Part shown: positions 24,272 through 32,681 of the stretch, one piece after another
Layout: the number at the start of each line of letters is the position of its first letter
How positions within the stretch are numbered: position 1 is the first letter of the stretch
Assembly (NCBI GenBank): GCA_900763675.1
Contig: CAAFLE010000078.1
Span: 1-54,152 of the forward strand
Source of the DNA: an uncultured Oscillospiraceae bacterium
GTDB taxonomy: Bacteria; Bacillota; Clostridia; Oscillospirales; Oscillospiraceae
DNA: 54,152 nucleotides
Reading direction: 5' to 3'
Program-made: the position numbers and the translations under genes
Notes under the pieces: generated by a model
Databases searched by the model: none
What the model was told of the DNA's origin: nothing
What the model saw: the letters and a program-made list of their open reading frames with translations, nothing else

Positions 24272-25258
24272 ATGAAACGCTGCGCCGCGGCGCTTGCCGC
24301 AGGGCTTCTGATTTTGTTGTTTCCGGTCTGCGCCCGGGCGTCGGACGATACCGCCGCCGCGGTGCAGACGCGCACGGGGGAATGGACGGATACGCGCAGC
24401 GCCATGCCGGGCGAAGAGCTGCGCTGCCGCGCCGCGCTTACGCTCTCGACCGGCGAGAGCTGGACGGTGCTCTCCGTGCTGCCCGCCGGGATGGAGTTTC
24501 TCTCGCTCACGGCGGTCTCCGCCGGCGGCGAGAGCGTCAACGCCTCCTACTATACGCTCGTGACCGGCGCACGCTCGCCGGGAAGCGCCTTCACGCTCCA
24601 TCTTGCGCCGCGCTTTGCACGAGAGGAGCGCGTTCGTCTGACGGTCGAGTGGACGGCGCGGCTCGGCGACGGGTGCGCCGCCGGGACGGAGGGGAACGTC
24701 TTTTCTCTCAAAGCGGAGAGCGAGAGCGGCGCGGCGGTCTCCGGCAGCGCCGCGGCGGTGTATACATACGGCTTTTCCGTGTTCCGCGGCGTGCGCTTTG
24801 CCGACGCCGCCGTACCGGACCATCCGCTCGCGTCTGCGTGCTTCCGGCTGTATTATGACGCCGCCATGCGCGAGCCGGTGGCGTTCCGCGAGCGGGGCGG
24901 GGCGTATCTTGCCTGCACCGGAAAAGACTGCGCCCATTCGCGCCACACATACATCCTGCGCACCGCGGAGAGCGGGCGCGTGCGTATCGAGGGGCTTGCC
25001 GCCGGGACGTACTATTTGCAGGAATCCCGCCCGCCCTCCGGGTATGAGCGAAGCGCCGACGCGCTGCGCGTCACGGTGTCCGAGACTGGCGCGGTCGGGA
25101 CGGACGGCGCGCTCCTATCCGGCGATACGCTTCTGCTGCTCGAAAGAGCGCAGGAAGCGCCGTCGGAAAACGGCGCTCTTGCCTTTTACCGCCGCGGCTG
25201 CGGCGTGATGGTCGCTCTGTTCACGACCGTTCTGTGCGGGAAGCGGCGGTATTTGTAA
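24272..25258 (+). CDS. SpaA-like surface protein lacking a sorting signal
   Basis: Secreted or membrane-anchored protein of 328 residues with a prealbumin-like (SpaA/Cna-B) domain. The signal peptide (1-23) ends PVCARA. Residues about 24-165 form a beta-rich region resembling DUF11-like or pilin N-terminal domains; residues about 185-290 hold the SpaA-type fold, ending IEGLAAGTYYLQESRPPSGY, with the Glu used for isopeptide crosslinks in relatives. The C-terminus has a short hydrophobic helix and basic tail (GKRRYL) but no LPxTG, so sortase anchoring is not supported. A small CCCGCGG/CCGCGGG hairpin lies just before the SD (AGGAGG). It converges on spoVAE with a 3-nt gap. Confidence 0.7.
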   Translation: MKRCAAALAAGLLILLFPVCARASDDTAAAVQTRTGEWTDTRSAMPGEELRCRAALTLSTGESWTVLSVLPAGMEFLSLTAVSAGGESVNASYYTLVTGARSPGSAFTLHLAPRFAREERVRLTVEWTARLGDGCAAGTEGNVFSLKAESESGAAVSGSAAAVYTYGFSVFRGVRFADAAVPDHPLASACFRLYYDAAMREPVAFRERGGAYLACTGKDCAHSRHTYILRTAESGRVRIEGLAAGTYYLQESRPPSGYERSADALRVTVSETGAVGTDGALLSGDTLLLLERAQEAPSENGALAFYRRGCGVMVALFTTVLCGKRRYL

Positions 25259-25261
25259 AGC

Positions 25262-25624
25262 TCACTTTTTCTCCTTGGGCTTGAAGATCACGGCGGCGAG
25301 ATACCCGAAGAAGATCGCCGCGGCGATGCCGCCCGCCGAGGCGGTCAGACCGCCGGTGAACGCGCCGAGAAAGCCGCGCTCCGCCACCGCCTTTTCCACG
25401 CCCTTGGCGAGCGTGCTGCCGAAGCCCGTGAGCGGAACGCTCGCGCCCGCCCCCGCCCACTCGATGAGCGGGGCGTATACGCCGGCGGCGTGCAGCACAA
25501 CGCCGAGAACGACGTAGCACGTGAGGATCCGCGCCGGCGTGAGCTTTGTCCGGTCAATGAGGATCTGACCGAGAGCGCACAGCGCCCCGCCGACGAGAAA
25601 CGCCTTGAGATAGCTTATCCACAT
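25262..25624 (-). CDS. spoVAE: Stage V sporulation protein AE
   Basis: Membrane component of the SpoVA dipicolinic acid channel of the spore inner membrane, 120 residues, the SpoVAEb form. Four hydrophobic helices with the family sequence FLVGGALCALGQILID at the N-terminus, VPLTGFGSTLAKGVEKA in the middle and GGLTASAGGIAAAIFFGY near the end. It follows spoVAD by 4 nt, so the pair is co-transcribed, probably under a forespore sigma factor, although I could not identify that promoter. Confidence 0.93.
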   Translation of the reverse strand: MWISYLKAFLVGGALCALGQILIDRTKLTPARILTCYVVLGVVLHAAGVYAPLIEWAGAGASVPLTGFGSTLAKGVEKAVAERGFLGAFTGGLTASAGGIAAAIFFGYLAAVIFKPKEKK

Positions 25625-25628
25625 GATG

Positions 25629-26675
25629 TTACCCCCGTTTTACGTCCAGCACCACGGCATGGCAGATGCCGGGAATGCTCTCGCCCTGCTGCGATGTTGT
25701 CGGCGACATGAGAGCGCCGGTCGCGGCAAACAGCACGCGGGGCCAGTCGCCGCACGTCATGCGCTGGAGAATGTGACCGCAGAGGACCGACGCGCTGCAT
25801 CCGCAGCCGCTGCCTCCGGCGTGGACGTCCTGCGTCGCCGGGTTAAAGATCAGCATACCGCAGTCCGTGGAGCAGACGCCGAGATCGACGCCGTCCCGGA
25901 GAAAGAGGTCGGTCAGAATTTCATGCCCGATCTTTCCGAGATCGCCGGTGATGATTGCGGCATAGTCCTCCGGCGTGCGCCCCGTGTCGGCAAAGTGCGC
26001 TTTGAGCGTTTCGTATGCCGCGGGCGCCATCGCCGCGCCCATGTTGTTCGCGTCCGTCACGCCCGCATCGCGGATTCGCCCCGTGGTGACGTGGGTCACA
26101 TACGGTCCCGCGCCCTCCTTTGTGAGCAGCAGAGCGCCCGCGCCGGTAACGGTCCACTGCGCCGTGGGCGTGCGCTGCCCGCCGTATTCGAGCGGGAGAC
26201 GGAACTGCCGCTCCGCCGAGCAGAAATGTGAGCTGGTCATGGCGCATACCGTGTCGGCATAGCCGCCGTCGATCGTCATCGCGGCGAGCGAGAGACTTTC
26301 CGCCATCGTGGAGCAGGCGCCGTATACCCCGAAATACGGGATGGGCAGATCGCGTGCGGCGAACGTCGATCCGGCGCACTGGTTGAGCAGGTCGCCAGCG
26401 AACAGATACTGAATGTCCGAGGGCGGAATTTTCGCCTTGTCGCAGCAGAGCGCAAAGCACTTGGAGAGCATGACGCTCTCCGCCTTCTCCCAGCTCGACT
26501 GCCCGAAGTACGAGTCGTCGCTGATATAGTCGAACCATTTCCGCAGCGGACCCTCGCCCTCCTTCTGCCCGACGACGCAGCTGCCCGCCGCAATGGAGGG
26601 AGGCTCGGAGAACGCAACCGTCTGCCGTCCGAGACGCTTGTTTTTCAAAAAACCACCGCTTTTCCTTTTTTCCAT
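25629..26675 (-). CDS. spoVAD: Stage V sporulation protein AD
   Basis: Thiolase-fold dipicolinic-acid-binding component of the SpoVA complex, 348 residues. YGACSTMAESLSLAAM is the conserved core with Cys, and VHAGGSGCGCSASVL and GDLGKIGHEIL are family blocks. The ATG at 26675 has no SD; a TTG nine codons in (26648) lies downstream of a purine-rich run and would give an N-terminus like that of other SpoVAD proteins. A terminator for the upstream lipoprotein gene ends only 19 nt before the ATG, so a sporulation promoter must overlap it. spoVAC, usually the first gene of the set, is absent here. Confidence 0.93.
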   Translation of the reverse strand: MEKRKSGGFLKNKRLGRQTVAFSEPPSIAAGSCVVGQKEGEGPLRKWFDYISDDSYFGQSSWEKAESVMLSKCFALCCDKAKIPPSDIQYLFAGDLLNQCAGSTFAARDLPIPYFGVYGACSTMAESLSLAAMTIDGGYADTVCAMTSSHFCSAERQFRLPLEYGGQRTPTAQWTVTGAGALLLTKEGAGPYVTHVTTGRIRDAGVTDANNMGAAMAPAAYETLKAHFADTGRTPEDYAAIITGDLGKIGHEILTDLFLRDGVDLGVCSTDCGMLIFNPATQDVHAGGSGCGCSASVLCGHILQRMTCGDWPRVLFAATGALMSPTTSQQGESIPGICHAVVLDVKRG

Positions 26676-26693
26676 AGAATACCCGAAACGGGC

Positions 26694-26724
26694 AAAAAAA
26701 TCCCTCCGGAGACATCCGGAGAGA
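26694..26724 (-). terminator. Rho-independent terminator between lipoprotein gene and spoVAD
   Basis: Minus strand: arms 26724-26715 and 26710-26701 form a 10-bp stem with a 4-nt loop, followed by seven Ts (26700-26694). Confidence 0.8.
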
Positions 26725-26734
26725 TAAAAGCCGT

Positions 26735-28081
26735 TTACTGCCGCCCGACCGTCTGATAATTCCAGCCGAGCGAGTTTTCCCGCAGCATCATGAAATTGTC
26801 GGTGTACATTTGAAGCATCCAGTAGTTCATTTCAATTTCCGGATCGCAGATGTAGATTTTCCCGTCGAGCGAAATTTCGGTCCATGCGTGCGGCTGGTTT
26901 TCCACGCCTATGCTGCCGCTGTACGTGCGGGCGTTGTAGCCGAGACCGCGGGCGAGCGCACAGAACGCTCCGGCATAGCAGTAGCAGTTGCCCTTATTCG
27001 TGCGGAAGATCGTGAGCGCCTCGTCAATGTCCCAACCGGTCGCGCCGGAGTCGTAGTAGTTGCGCGTGAGATACTGGAAGTCGTTTTTCACATGGTAGTA
27101 GATCGCTTTGAGATCGTCGAGCCGCGAAGCGTCCGGCGTCATAAACTCCGTGAGCGTCTGCGCAACGTAGCCGTCCAGCTCGGCGTTCCCGCTCGTGTAG
27201 CGCCCGTTTTTATCGAAATACAGCCCGTCATACTCCGCGTCGGTGAGAAAATAGCCGTCGTCCTCCACTCGATAGAGGTATCCGCCAAACCAAACGAACC
27301 GGTCCCGCGTCATGGATACGAGAGCGTCCCGCGTGAGTATCGGCGCGTCCGCTGCGGCAAGCACTTCCGCCGCCGCCCAGTGCGCCGGGGAAACGTCCGG
27401 GAAATAAACATCCGCCGCCGCGTCTCTGCCGAGCAGACGGCAGACGCAGTAAGCAAATTCGGAGCGCGTTGCGCTCTCGCTCTCCGTTTCCGGCAGCGCG
27501 GCAAAAACCGGCTCGACGGCGTCGGGATCAAAAAGGGCGTTGAGCGTTTCGTACAGCCCGGCGCGGGTGAGCGCTTCCTCCGGCGCGGCGTCCCATGCGG
27601 AGAGAAGCTCTGCGGCAAAGGCTTCCTCCGGCAGGAGAGAGCGCACCGCCGCGGCGCACTCGGCGTTCGTCATGACGCTCTCGGGGCGGAGAAGCCCGGA
27701 ACCGTCGGGGAAAAGAAACGCTGCGTCCTCGCGGAGGACCGGACGGGCGAGAGCGTAGTATACGGCGCTTTGTGTGACCGGTTCCGCCGCCGGATCAATG
27801 CGTTCGCCGTTCTCATCCATCCACGCGGCGAGATACAGCCCCTCCGGCAGCGCCGCGCCCGCCGCGGCGGGCGCGCCGTAAGCGACCGTTTCCGTGCCGA
27901 GAAGCGTTTCGCCAAGACGGTATTCCACGAAAAACTCCGGTGCCGCCGAGACGGCAGGGGAGGGCGGTGTTTCCGCGGCTTTCCGCAGCGCGGCGTCCTG
28001 CCGGTAGCCGCAGCCGTGAAGAAGCGCCGCCGCGAGGATGACCGCGGCGAGCCGTGTGCCGCGGAGAAGTTTCTGTTTCAT
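26735..28081 (-). CDS. Lipoprotein with SLH-like and transglutaminase-like domains (copy 1)
   Basis: Surface lipoprotein of 448 residues; function unknown. Lipobox LLHGC (Cys 24). Residues about 50-112 look like an InlB-type B-repeat (YRLGETLLGTETV...). Degenerate S-layer-homology modules follow (about 120-250), including YFPDVSPAHWAAAEVL. The C-terminal domain is transglutaminase-like with an intact triad: Cys in KGNCYCYAGAF (366), His in QPHAW (398), Asp in YICDPE (413). The ATG at 28081 follows AGGTGA; the 9-codon longer frame starts ahead of that SD. It is divergent from a paralogue sharing the same architecture and the spacing of the triad. Confidence 0.8.
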   Translation of the reverse strand: MKQKLLRGTRLAAVILAAALLHGCGYRQDAALRKAAETPPSPAVSAAPEFFVEYRLGETLLGTETVAYGAPAAAGAALPEGLYLAAWMDENGERIDPAAEPVTQSAVYYALARPVLREDAAFLFPDGSGLLRPESVMTNAECAAAVRSLLPEEAFAAELLSAWDAAPEEALTRAGLYETLNALFDPDAVEPVFAALPETESESATRSEFAYCVCRLLGRDAAADVYFPDVSPAHWAAAEVLAAADAPILTRDALVSMTRDRFVWFGGYLYRVEDDGYFLTDAEYDGLYFDKNGRYTSGNAELDGYVAQTLTEFMTPDASRLDDLKAIYYHVKNDFQYLTRNYYDSGATGWDIDEALTIFRTNKGNCYCYAGAFCALARGLGYNARTYSGSIGVENQPHAWTEISLDGKIYICDPEIEMNYWMLQMYTDNFMMLRENSLGWNYQTVGRQ

Positions 28082-28129
28082 CGAATGGATCACCTGCCGG
28101 AATTGCATTTTTGCGAAAAATACGATAGA

Positions 28130-28158
28130 ATTATAATATTCCCGCCGCGGCGTGTCAA
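28130..28158 (-). promoter_or_regulatory. Near-consensus promoter of lipoprotein copy 1
   Basis: Minus strand: -35 TTGACA (28158-28153), 17-nt spacer, -10 TATAAT (28135-28130); both hexamers perfect. The same A/T run reads TATAAT on the plus strand (28132-28137), a possible overlapping divergent -10 for copy 2, though its -35 is poor. Confidence 0.75.
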
Positions 28159-28194
28159 ATACCGTCGAGCCGCGGCGGCAAAAGCGAGGATATT

Positions 28195-29676
28195 ATGAGA
28201 GAGAACGTGCATAAAAAGAGACTGCCGCTGCTCGCCGCCGCGCTGCTCGGAGCGCTGCTTTTGTCCAACTGCGGCTACCGCCCCGGAGACGGGGAACTTC
28301 CGGCAAGCGCCGCGCCGCTTGCCGCCGCGCAGCCAGAGATAACGCCGGAGCCGGAGGGAAAGCTCTATACCGTTACGTACCGCGTGAACGGCATGGAGAC
28401 GAGCGAGCTTGTCCCGGAGGGCAGCTTCGCGCAGTCCGCGCCGGAGTTTCTCGCCGCGGAAGGCTGCGGCATCGTCGCGTGGAAAAACGCCAACGGTACG
28501 AAGATCGACATCCGCACCGCGCCGGTGTATGCCGACACGGCGTATGAGGCGGTCCTCGGACCGGAGGTGCGCCGCGAGGGGGCGTATATTGCCGCCGGGA
28601 ACGATGGGCTTTTCCATCCGCTCGACAAATTCACGCGCAGCGACGCCGCACGCGCCGTGTACGCGCTGCTCGAAATGAAGCCGACGGGCGAAACGCTTCT
28701 CAAGGATGTTACGACAAACGCCAAGTGCTATACCGCCGCGACGACGCTCGTGACGGCGGGGTATATGGCGCTCGACTCCATGGGGCGGTTTTATCCGGAC
28801 GTCGCCATCACCCGCGCCGACCTTTCGGCACTGCTCGAAAAGGTGTTCGCGCCCGCGGCGGTGGAACGCTCGCTCGCCGAAATGACCGACGACGCGCCGT
28901 TCACCCGCGCCGACGCCGCCGCGGCGCTCAACACACTGCTGGAGCTGGATACGGCGGGACTGACGAACGCGCCGTACTTCCCGGACGTGTCGCCGGATAT
29001 GGAAAACTATGCCGCCGTGGAGCTTGCCGCGCAGAGCGGCACGATCGCATGGCTGGACGGCGCCGCGGCAAGCCCCGGCTTTCTGAATCTGGACGGGTAT
29101 CTTTACTGCGTCGGCGACGACGGGTATTTCCTGCGCGACACGATGGTCGGAACGCTGTATTTCGATCTGTCCGGGCGCTATACGAGCGGGGACGACGCGC
29201 TCGACATATTCGTCGCCGAGCTTGTCGATTCGCAGACAACGAGCGAAATGACCCGCGAGGAAATGCTGCGGGCAGTGTATGAATACGTGCGCGACCACTA
29301 TCTCTATCTCAAACGCAATCTCTATGAGGTCGGCGAGACGGGCTGGGAGATTCCCGAAGCGCTGCTGATGTTCCAGAGCGGCAAGGGGAACTGCTACAAC
29401 TTCACCGCCGCGTTCTGGTCACTTGCCCGCGGCGTCGGGTTCGACGCGGTGTGCTACAGCGGACTGGTCGGCGTCGGGCGCGACCCGCACAGCTGGGTAG
29501 AGATCACGTTCGACGGCGTGCCGTATGTGTTCGATGTGGAAACGGAAATGTCTTACCGGCTGGTGGACGATTTCGTCACGAGTATGTACAAAAAGACCTA
29601 CGAGGAGGTCGCGGCGTGGAGCTATATCCGCACGCCGGAGGAAGCCGCTGCCGCCGCGCCGGAAACGGCGGGATAA
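28195..29676 (+). CDS. Lipoprotein with SLH-like and transglutaminase-like domains (copy 2)
   Basis: Paralogue of the divergent neighbour, 493 residues. Lipobox LLLSNC (Cys 26); B-repeat-like region (about 55-125, YTVTYRVNGMETSELVPEG); three SLH-like stretches (about 130-290, with FYPDVAITRADL and YFPDVSPDMENY); a shared linker GYLYCVGDDGYFL (GYLYRVEDDGYFL in copy 1); then the transglutaminase-like domain with Cys 400 (KGNCYNFTAAF), His 432 (DPHSW) and Asp 447 (YVFDVE). Triad spacing is identical to copy 1. Such domains act as peptidases, amidases or protein crosslinkers; SLH modules suggest retention at the cell wall. Which applies here cannot be told. Confidence 0.8.
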   Translation: MRENVHKKRLPLLAAALLGALLLSNCGYRPGDGELPASAAPLAAAQPEITPEPEGKLYTVTYRVNGMETSELVPEGSFAQSAPEFLAAEGCGIVAWKNANGTKIDIRTAPVYADTAYEAVLGPEVRREGAYIAAGNDGLFHPLDKFTRSDAARAVYALLEMKPTGETLLKDVTTNAKCYTAATTLVTAGYMALDSMGRFYPDVAITRADLSALLEKVFAPAAVERSLAEMTDDAPFTRADAAAALNTLLELDTAGLTNAPYFPDVSPDMENYAAVELAAQSGTIAWLDGAAASPGFLNLDGYLYCVGDDGYFLRDTMVGTLYFDLSGRYTSGDDALDIFVAELVDSQTTSEMTREEMLRAVYEYVRDHYLYLKRNLYEVGETGWEIPEALLMFQSGKGNCYNFTAAFWSLARGVGFDAVCYSGLVGVGRDPHSWVEITFDGVPYVFDVETEMSYRLVDDFVTSMYKKTYEEVAAWSYIRTPEEAAAAAPETAG

Positions 29677-29693
29677 GAAAGAAAAAACTGCGC

Positions 29694-29729
29694 AGCGCCC
29701 CGGACGGGAACGATTCCGCCCGGGGCGCT
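29694..29729 (+). terminator. Terminator of lipoprotein copy 2
   Basis: Outer arms 29694-29702 and 29721-29729 (9 bp) enclose a second short stem (CGG/CCG); TTTCC follows. Confidence 0.65.
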
Positions 29730-29771
29730 TTCCGTTCCGTACAGGAAAAACGGGATTTGTCAGTTTTTGTC

Positions 29772-29800
29772 TTGACTGCACAAAACCGACGTGGTAAATT
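29772..29800 (+). promoter_or_regulatory. Promoter of the dehydratase operon
   Basis: -35 TTGACT (29772-29777), 17-nt spacer, -10 TAAATT (29795-29800). The leader to the GTG start is about 60 nt. Confidence 0.6.
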
Positions 29801-29865
29801 TGAGGTGTATATTTAAAAACGCCAATATCGCACGGACGAGTACAAAAAGTAAAGAGGTGTATTGC

Positions 29866-31053
29866 GTGAAAGACCTTAAGCATCTGATCTATTTCGAGAA
29901 CCTGCTTCAGGATGCGCATAATGAGCTTGTCGCCCAGGCGGTGAGCGAGGGAGAGTATGCGCTGGGGTACAACTGCTACTACATCCCGGAAGTTCTTCTC
30001 AATCTTCCCGGCTGCTTTTCCTCCCGTCTCAGAGCCCCGCGCTGCACATCCACCGACGTCGCCAGCTATTACATGACCAACCGTACCTGCCCCTATGCCC
30101 GCTCCATTCTCGAACGCGCCATTGAAGGCGGGTATAATTATCTCAACGCGCTGTTCGGCGCGGAGTGCTGCGCGACGATGGAACGCATGGAGGAGCATTT
30201 CTTCCTCATCAACCCCGTGAAGAACGACAAATTCTTCATCACGCAGATCGACCCGCCCATGAAGGGCGACCAGACGAATCTCGACTACTACAAGGCGCAG
30301 CTCAAGCTCAAGGTCGTGGATAAGCTGCACGAGGCTTACGGCATCGACACCTCCGAGGAAGCCATGCGCCGTGCGATCGACGAACACAACGACATCAGCC
30401 GCATTATTACCGAAATCGGCAATTTCCGCAAGCTGGACAACCCCAACATCACCGGCTACGAGTTCCATGTGATCCAGCTCGTCAGCCAGGTCTGCCCCCA
30501 CCGGCTCATCAAGCCCTATCTGGAGGAGACGCTCGAAGAACTCAAAACCCGCGAGCCGGAAGCAAAGTTCCCGTTCCGCGCCCGCGTGGTCCTCGTCGGC
30601 TCCGAGATCGACGATCCGGAGTTTACAAAGCTCGTGGAGAGCTGCGGCGCGATGGTCGTGGCAGATCGCTACTGCTTCGGCTCGTTCCCCAGCCGCGAAC
30701 AGATCCAGATCCGCGAAGGCGAGAGCGCGTTTGACGCGATCTGCCGCCACTATCTCTGCTGGAACCAGTGCGCCCGGTTTATGGACGGCGAGAAGATCGA
30801 CCAGCGCCACCGCATTGTCAGGCAACTCGCCGCCGATTTCAAGGCGGACGGCATCATCTATGAGAATATGAAGTTCTGCGAGTTCTGGAGCTACGAAAAA
30901 GTCCTCGCTCACCATATTTTCGCCAACGAGCTGGGCATCCCCACCTGCACCATTGAAAAGGAATACGCCCTCGGCGCGGTGGGGCAGCTCCGCACCCGCT
31001 TCCAGGCGTTCATCGAATCGCTGGAGATCAAGCAGATACAGGGGGGTAAGTGA
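29866..31053 (+). CDS. 2-hydroxyacyl-CoA dehydratase family protein, smaller subunit
   Basis: Fe-S protein of the HgdB/BcrB/FldC superfamily, 395 residues, matching the smaller subunit of 2-hydroxyacyl-CoA dehydratases or double-cubane cluster proteins. Cysteines are spread as in the family: GYNCYYIPE, LPGCFSSR, RTCPYARS, GAECCATMER, CRHYLCWNQCARF, MKFCEFWSYE. The start is GTG 29866 with AAAGAGGTG 6 nt upstream; the open frame begins earlier, near the promoter, without an SD. It is 3 nt from the larger subunit. Relatives need an ATP-driven activator (HgdC-type), which is not nearby, so the reaction is unknown: dehydration, reductive dearomatisation or another low-potential reduction. Confidence 0.82.
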   Translation: MKDLKHLIYFENLLQDAHNELVAQAVSEGEYALGYNCYYIPEVLLNLPGCFSSRLRAPRCTSTDVASYYMTNRTCPYARSILERAIEGGYNYLNALFGAECCATMERMEEHFFLINPVKNDKFFITQIDPPMKGDQTNLDYYKAQLKLKVVDKLHEAYGIDTSEEAMRRAIDEHNDISRIITEIGNFRKLDNPNITGYEFHVIQLVSQVCPHRLIKPYLEETLEELKTREPEAKFPFRARVVLVGSEIDDPEFTKLVESCGAMVVADRYCFGSFPSREQIQIREGESAFDAICRHYLCWNQCARFMDGEKIDQRHRIVRQLAADFKADGIIYENMKFCEFWSYEKVLAHHIFANELGIPTCTIEKEYALGAVGQLRTRFQAFIESLEIKQIQGGK

Positions 31054-31056
31054 GAT

Positions 31057-32664
31057 ATGAAAGCAATGGATAAGCTGATCGCCGCCATCGACAAAAAGCT
31101 CGAACGCTTTGACCCCATCTGGCAGGCGGAACACGGCACCGGCGGGCAGAGATCCCGCTATTACGACAAGACCGGCGTGGCAAAATGGCGCGAATGGCGC
31201 GGCGTGAAGGACACGTTCTACGACTATACCCAGTGGCTCAACAATCTTCTGAGCATGGTGCAGATGGTCGGCTCCGCGCCCGTCTCCTGTCTCAAGGGCT
31301 TCTGGGAATACCGCTGGATGGGTTCGTATCTCGGAACGTTCATGTTTATCGACCGTCTGTTCGAGGGCTACCGCGGGTATGAGCTTCGCACCGCCCACGC
31401 GAATATGCACGCCATCGTCCAGAGCCTTACCAAGCGCATTGCGCTCGTCCTCTCGAACGACAAGCGTCTCGGCGGTGGCCCGCGCAGCGACGATTTCATC
31501 CCGTTCGACGAGGTGCTGCCCCCGCTCTTTATGACCGGCTTCAAAGGACTTATCCCGTTCCCGCTGCAAACGCTGCCGGAGTTTATCATCTGCGACGTGG
31601 ACCAGCACATCGAGCCGTATTATATCGACGTGGCGGAATCCTACGGTCTGCCGGCAGACGTCTGCTCGCGGTGCGCGGCGGAGACCGGCGTCGCCATCGA
31701 CGATGCGTTCCCCATCATCGGCAAGGCGTTTCTCACGACCAATATGCCCTGCAACGCCTCCGAATGCACCTCCATGATCCAGCGCCGCCGCGTGGCGCTG
31801 CCGGACTTCCCCGTGACGCTCGCCATGATCCACAACGAGCCGGGCGCACATCCCTACTCCACGCAGATCCTCAAGGACGCCATCGCCTTCATCGAGAAGG
31901 AATACGGCGTGAAGTACGACTGGGATGAGCTTTTCAAATACGCCAGGCTGATGAACGAGCAGAACACCATCGAGCTGGAGAAGTGGGACTATTTCAAAAC
32001 GCGGCATTCCGCACTCGTCGGCATTGCCGAAACGCTCTACCGGCTGTACTCGTGGGCGTCTGTCAACGGCACTGACCCCTACTTCAATAAGGTGGACCGC
32101 CGCGTCATCGAGATCATGCGCAAGGCATACGAGGAGCGCTACCAGCCCTTCGGCGGCAGAACGCGCCACCGCGCTTTCCTGTGGGGACCCTCCGCGGTCT
32201 ACTATACCGATTTCCCGACGTGGACGCAGAACTGCTGGGGCATCAATATCGTGCTGAACATGGACTCCACCATGGGTCACAACATGATCGACACGGAGAA
32301 CCCCGAGCAGGCGATCCAGGATCTCGCGCTCTTCTCCGAGAAAGCGACCATGCGCCATCACGCCGTCGGCGGCTGGGAGAATGTCAACGCCATCTGGGAG
32401 TGGGCGAAGAACTTTGACTGCGACATGGTCCTTTTCAACGACAACATCGCCTGCAAGGGTATGCTGGGCGTCCACGCTCTCATGGAGGAGCAGGCACGCG
32501 AGCTTGGCTTCCACTTCATCTTCATCGAGCACGATCTGGAGGATTGCCGCACCGTGTCCCGTCAGGATATGCGAAACTGCATCAACAACTATATTTCCGT
32601 CGTTCTCAACGAGAAGCCGCTCGACCCGACCATCGTGGAGTTTGACGACTCCATGGCATACTAA
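31057..32664 (+). CDS. 2-hydroxyacyl-CoA dehydratase family protein, larger subunit
   Basis: Second subunit of the pair, 535 residues, larger than HgdA (about 475). CSRCAAETG and NMPCNASECTSMIQRRR resemble the cluster-binding blocks of the superfamily, and FNDNIACKGMLGVH and FIEHDLEDCRTVSRQDMRN match the C-terminal 2-hydroxyacyl-CoA dehydratase domain. It also has an N-terminal extension of about 100 residues rich in Trp/Tyr (QWLNNLLSMVQMVGSAP). Organised as an operon: small subunit, large subunit, tiny membrane protein, terminator. Confidence 0.82.
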   Translation: MKAMDKLIAAIDKKLERFDPIWQAEHGTGGQRSRYYDKTGVAKWREWRGVKDTFYDYTQWLNNLLSMVQMVGSAPVSCLKGFWEYRWMGSYLGTFMFIDRLFEGYRGYELRTAHANMHAIVQSLTKRIALVLSNDKRLGGGPRSDDFIPFDEVLPPLFMTGFKGLIPFPLQTLPEFIICDVDQHIEPYYIDVAESYGLPADVCSRCAAETGVAIDDAFPIIGKAFLTTNMPCNASECTSMIQRRRVALPDFPVTLAMIHNEPGAHPYSTQILKDAIAFIEKEYGVKYDWDELFKYARLMNEQNTIELEKWDYFKTRHSALVGIAETLYRLYSWASVNGTDPYFNKVDRRVIEIMRKAYEERYQPFGGRTRHRAFLWGPSAVYYTDFPTWTQNCWGINIVLNMDSTMGHNMIDTENPEQAIQDLALFSEKATMRHHAVGGWENVNAIWEWAKNFDCDMVLFNDNIACKGMLGVHALMEEQARELGFHFIFIEHDLEDCRTVSRQDMRNCINNYISVVLNEKPLDPTIVEFDDSMAY

Positions 32665-32681
32665 GAAAGGCGGAATGCGTT

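Noticed and set aside
29419..32532. 1037-codon minus-strand frame opposite the dehydratase genes
   Set aside because: Same antisense effect of GC-rich codon usage; the plus-strand genes have clear family motifs, SD sites, promoter and terminator.
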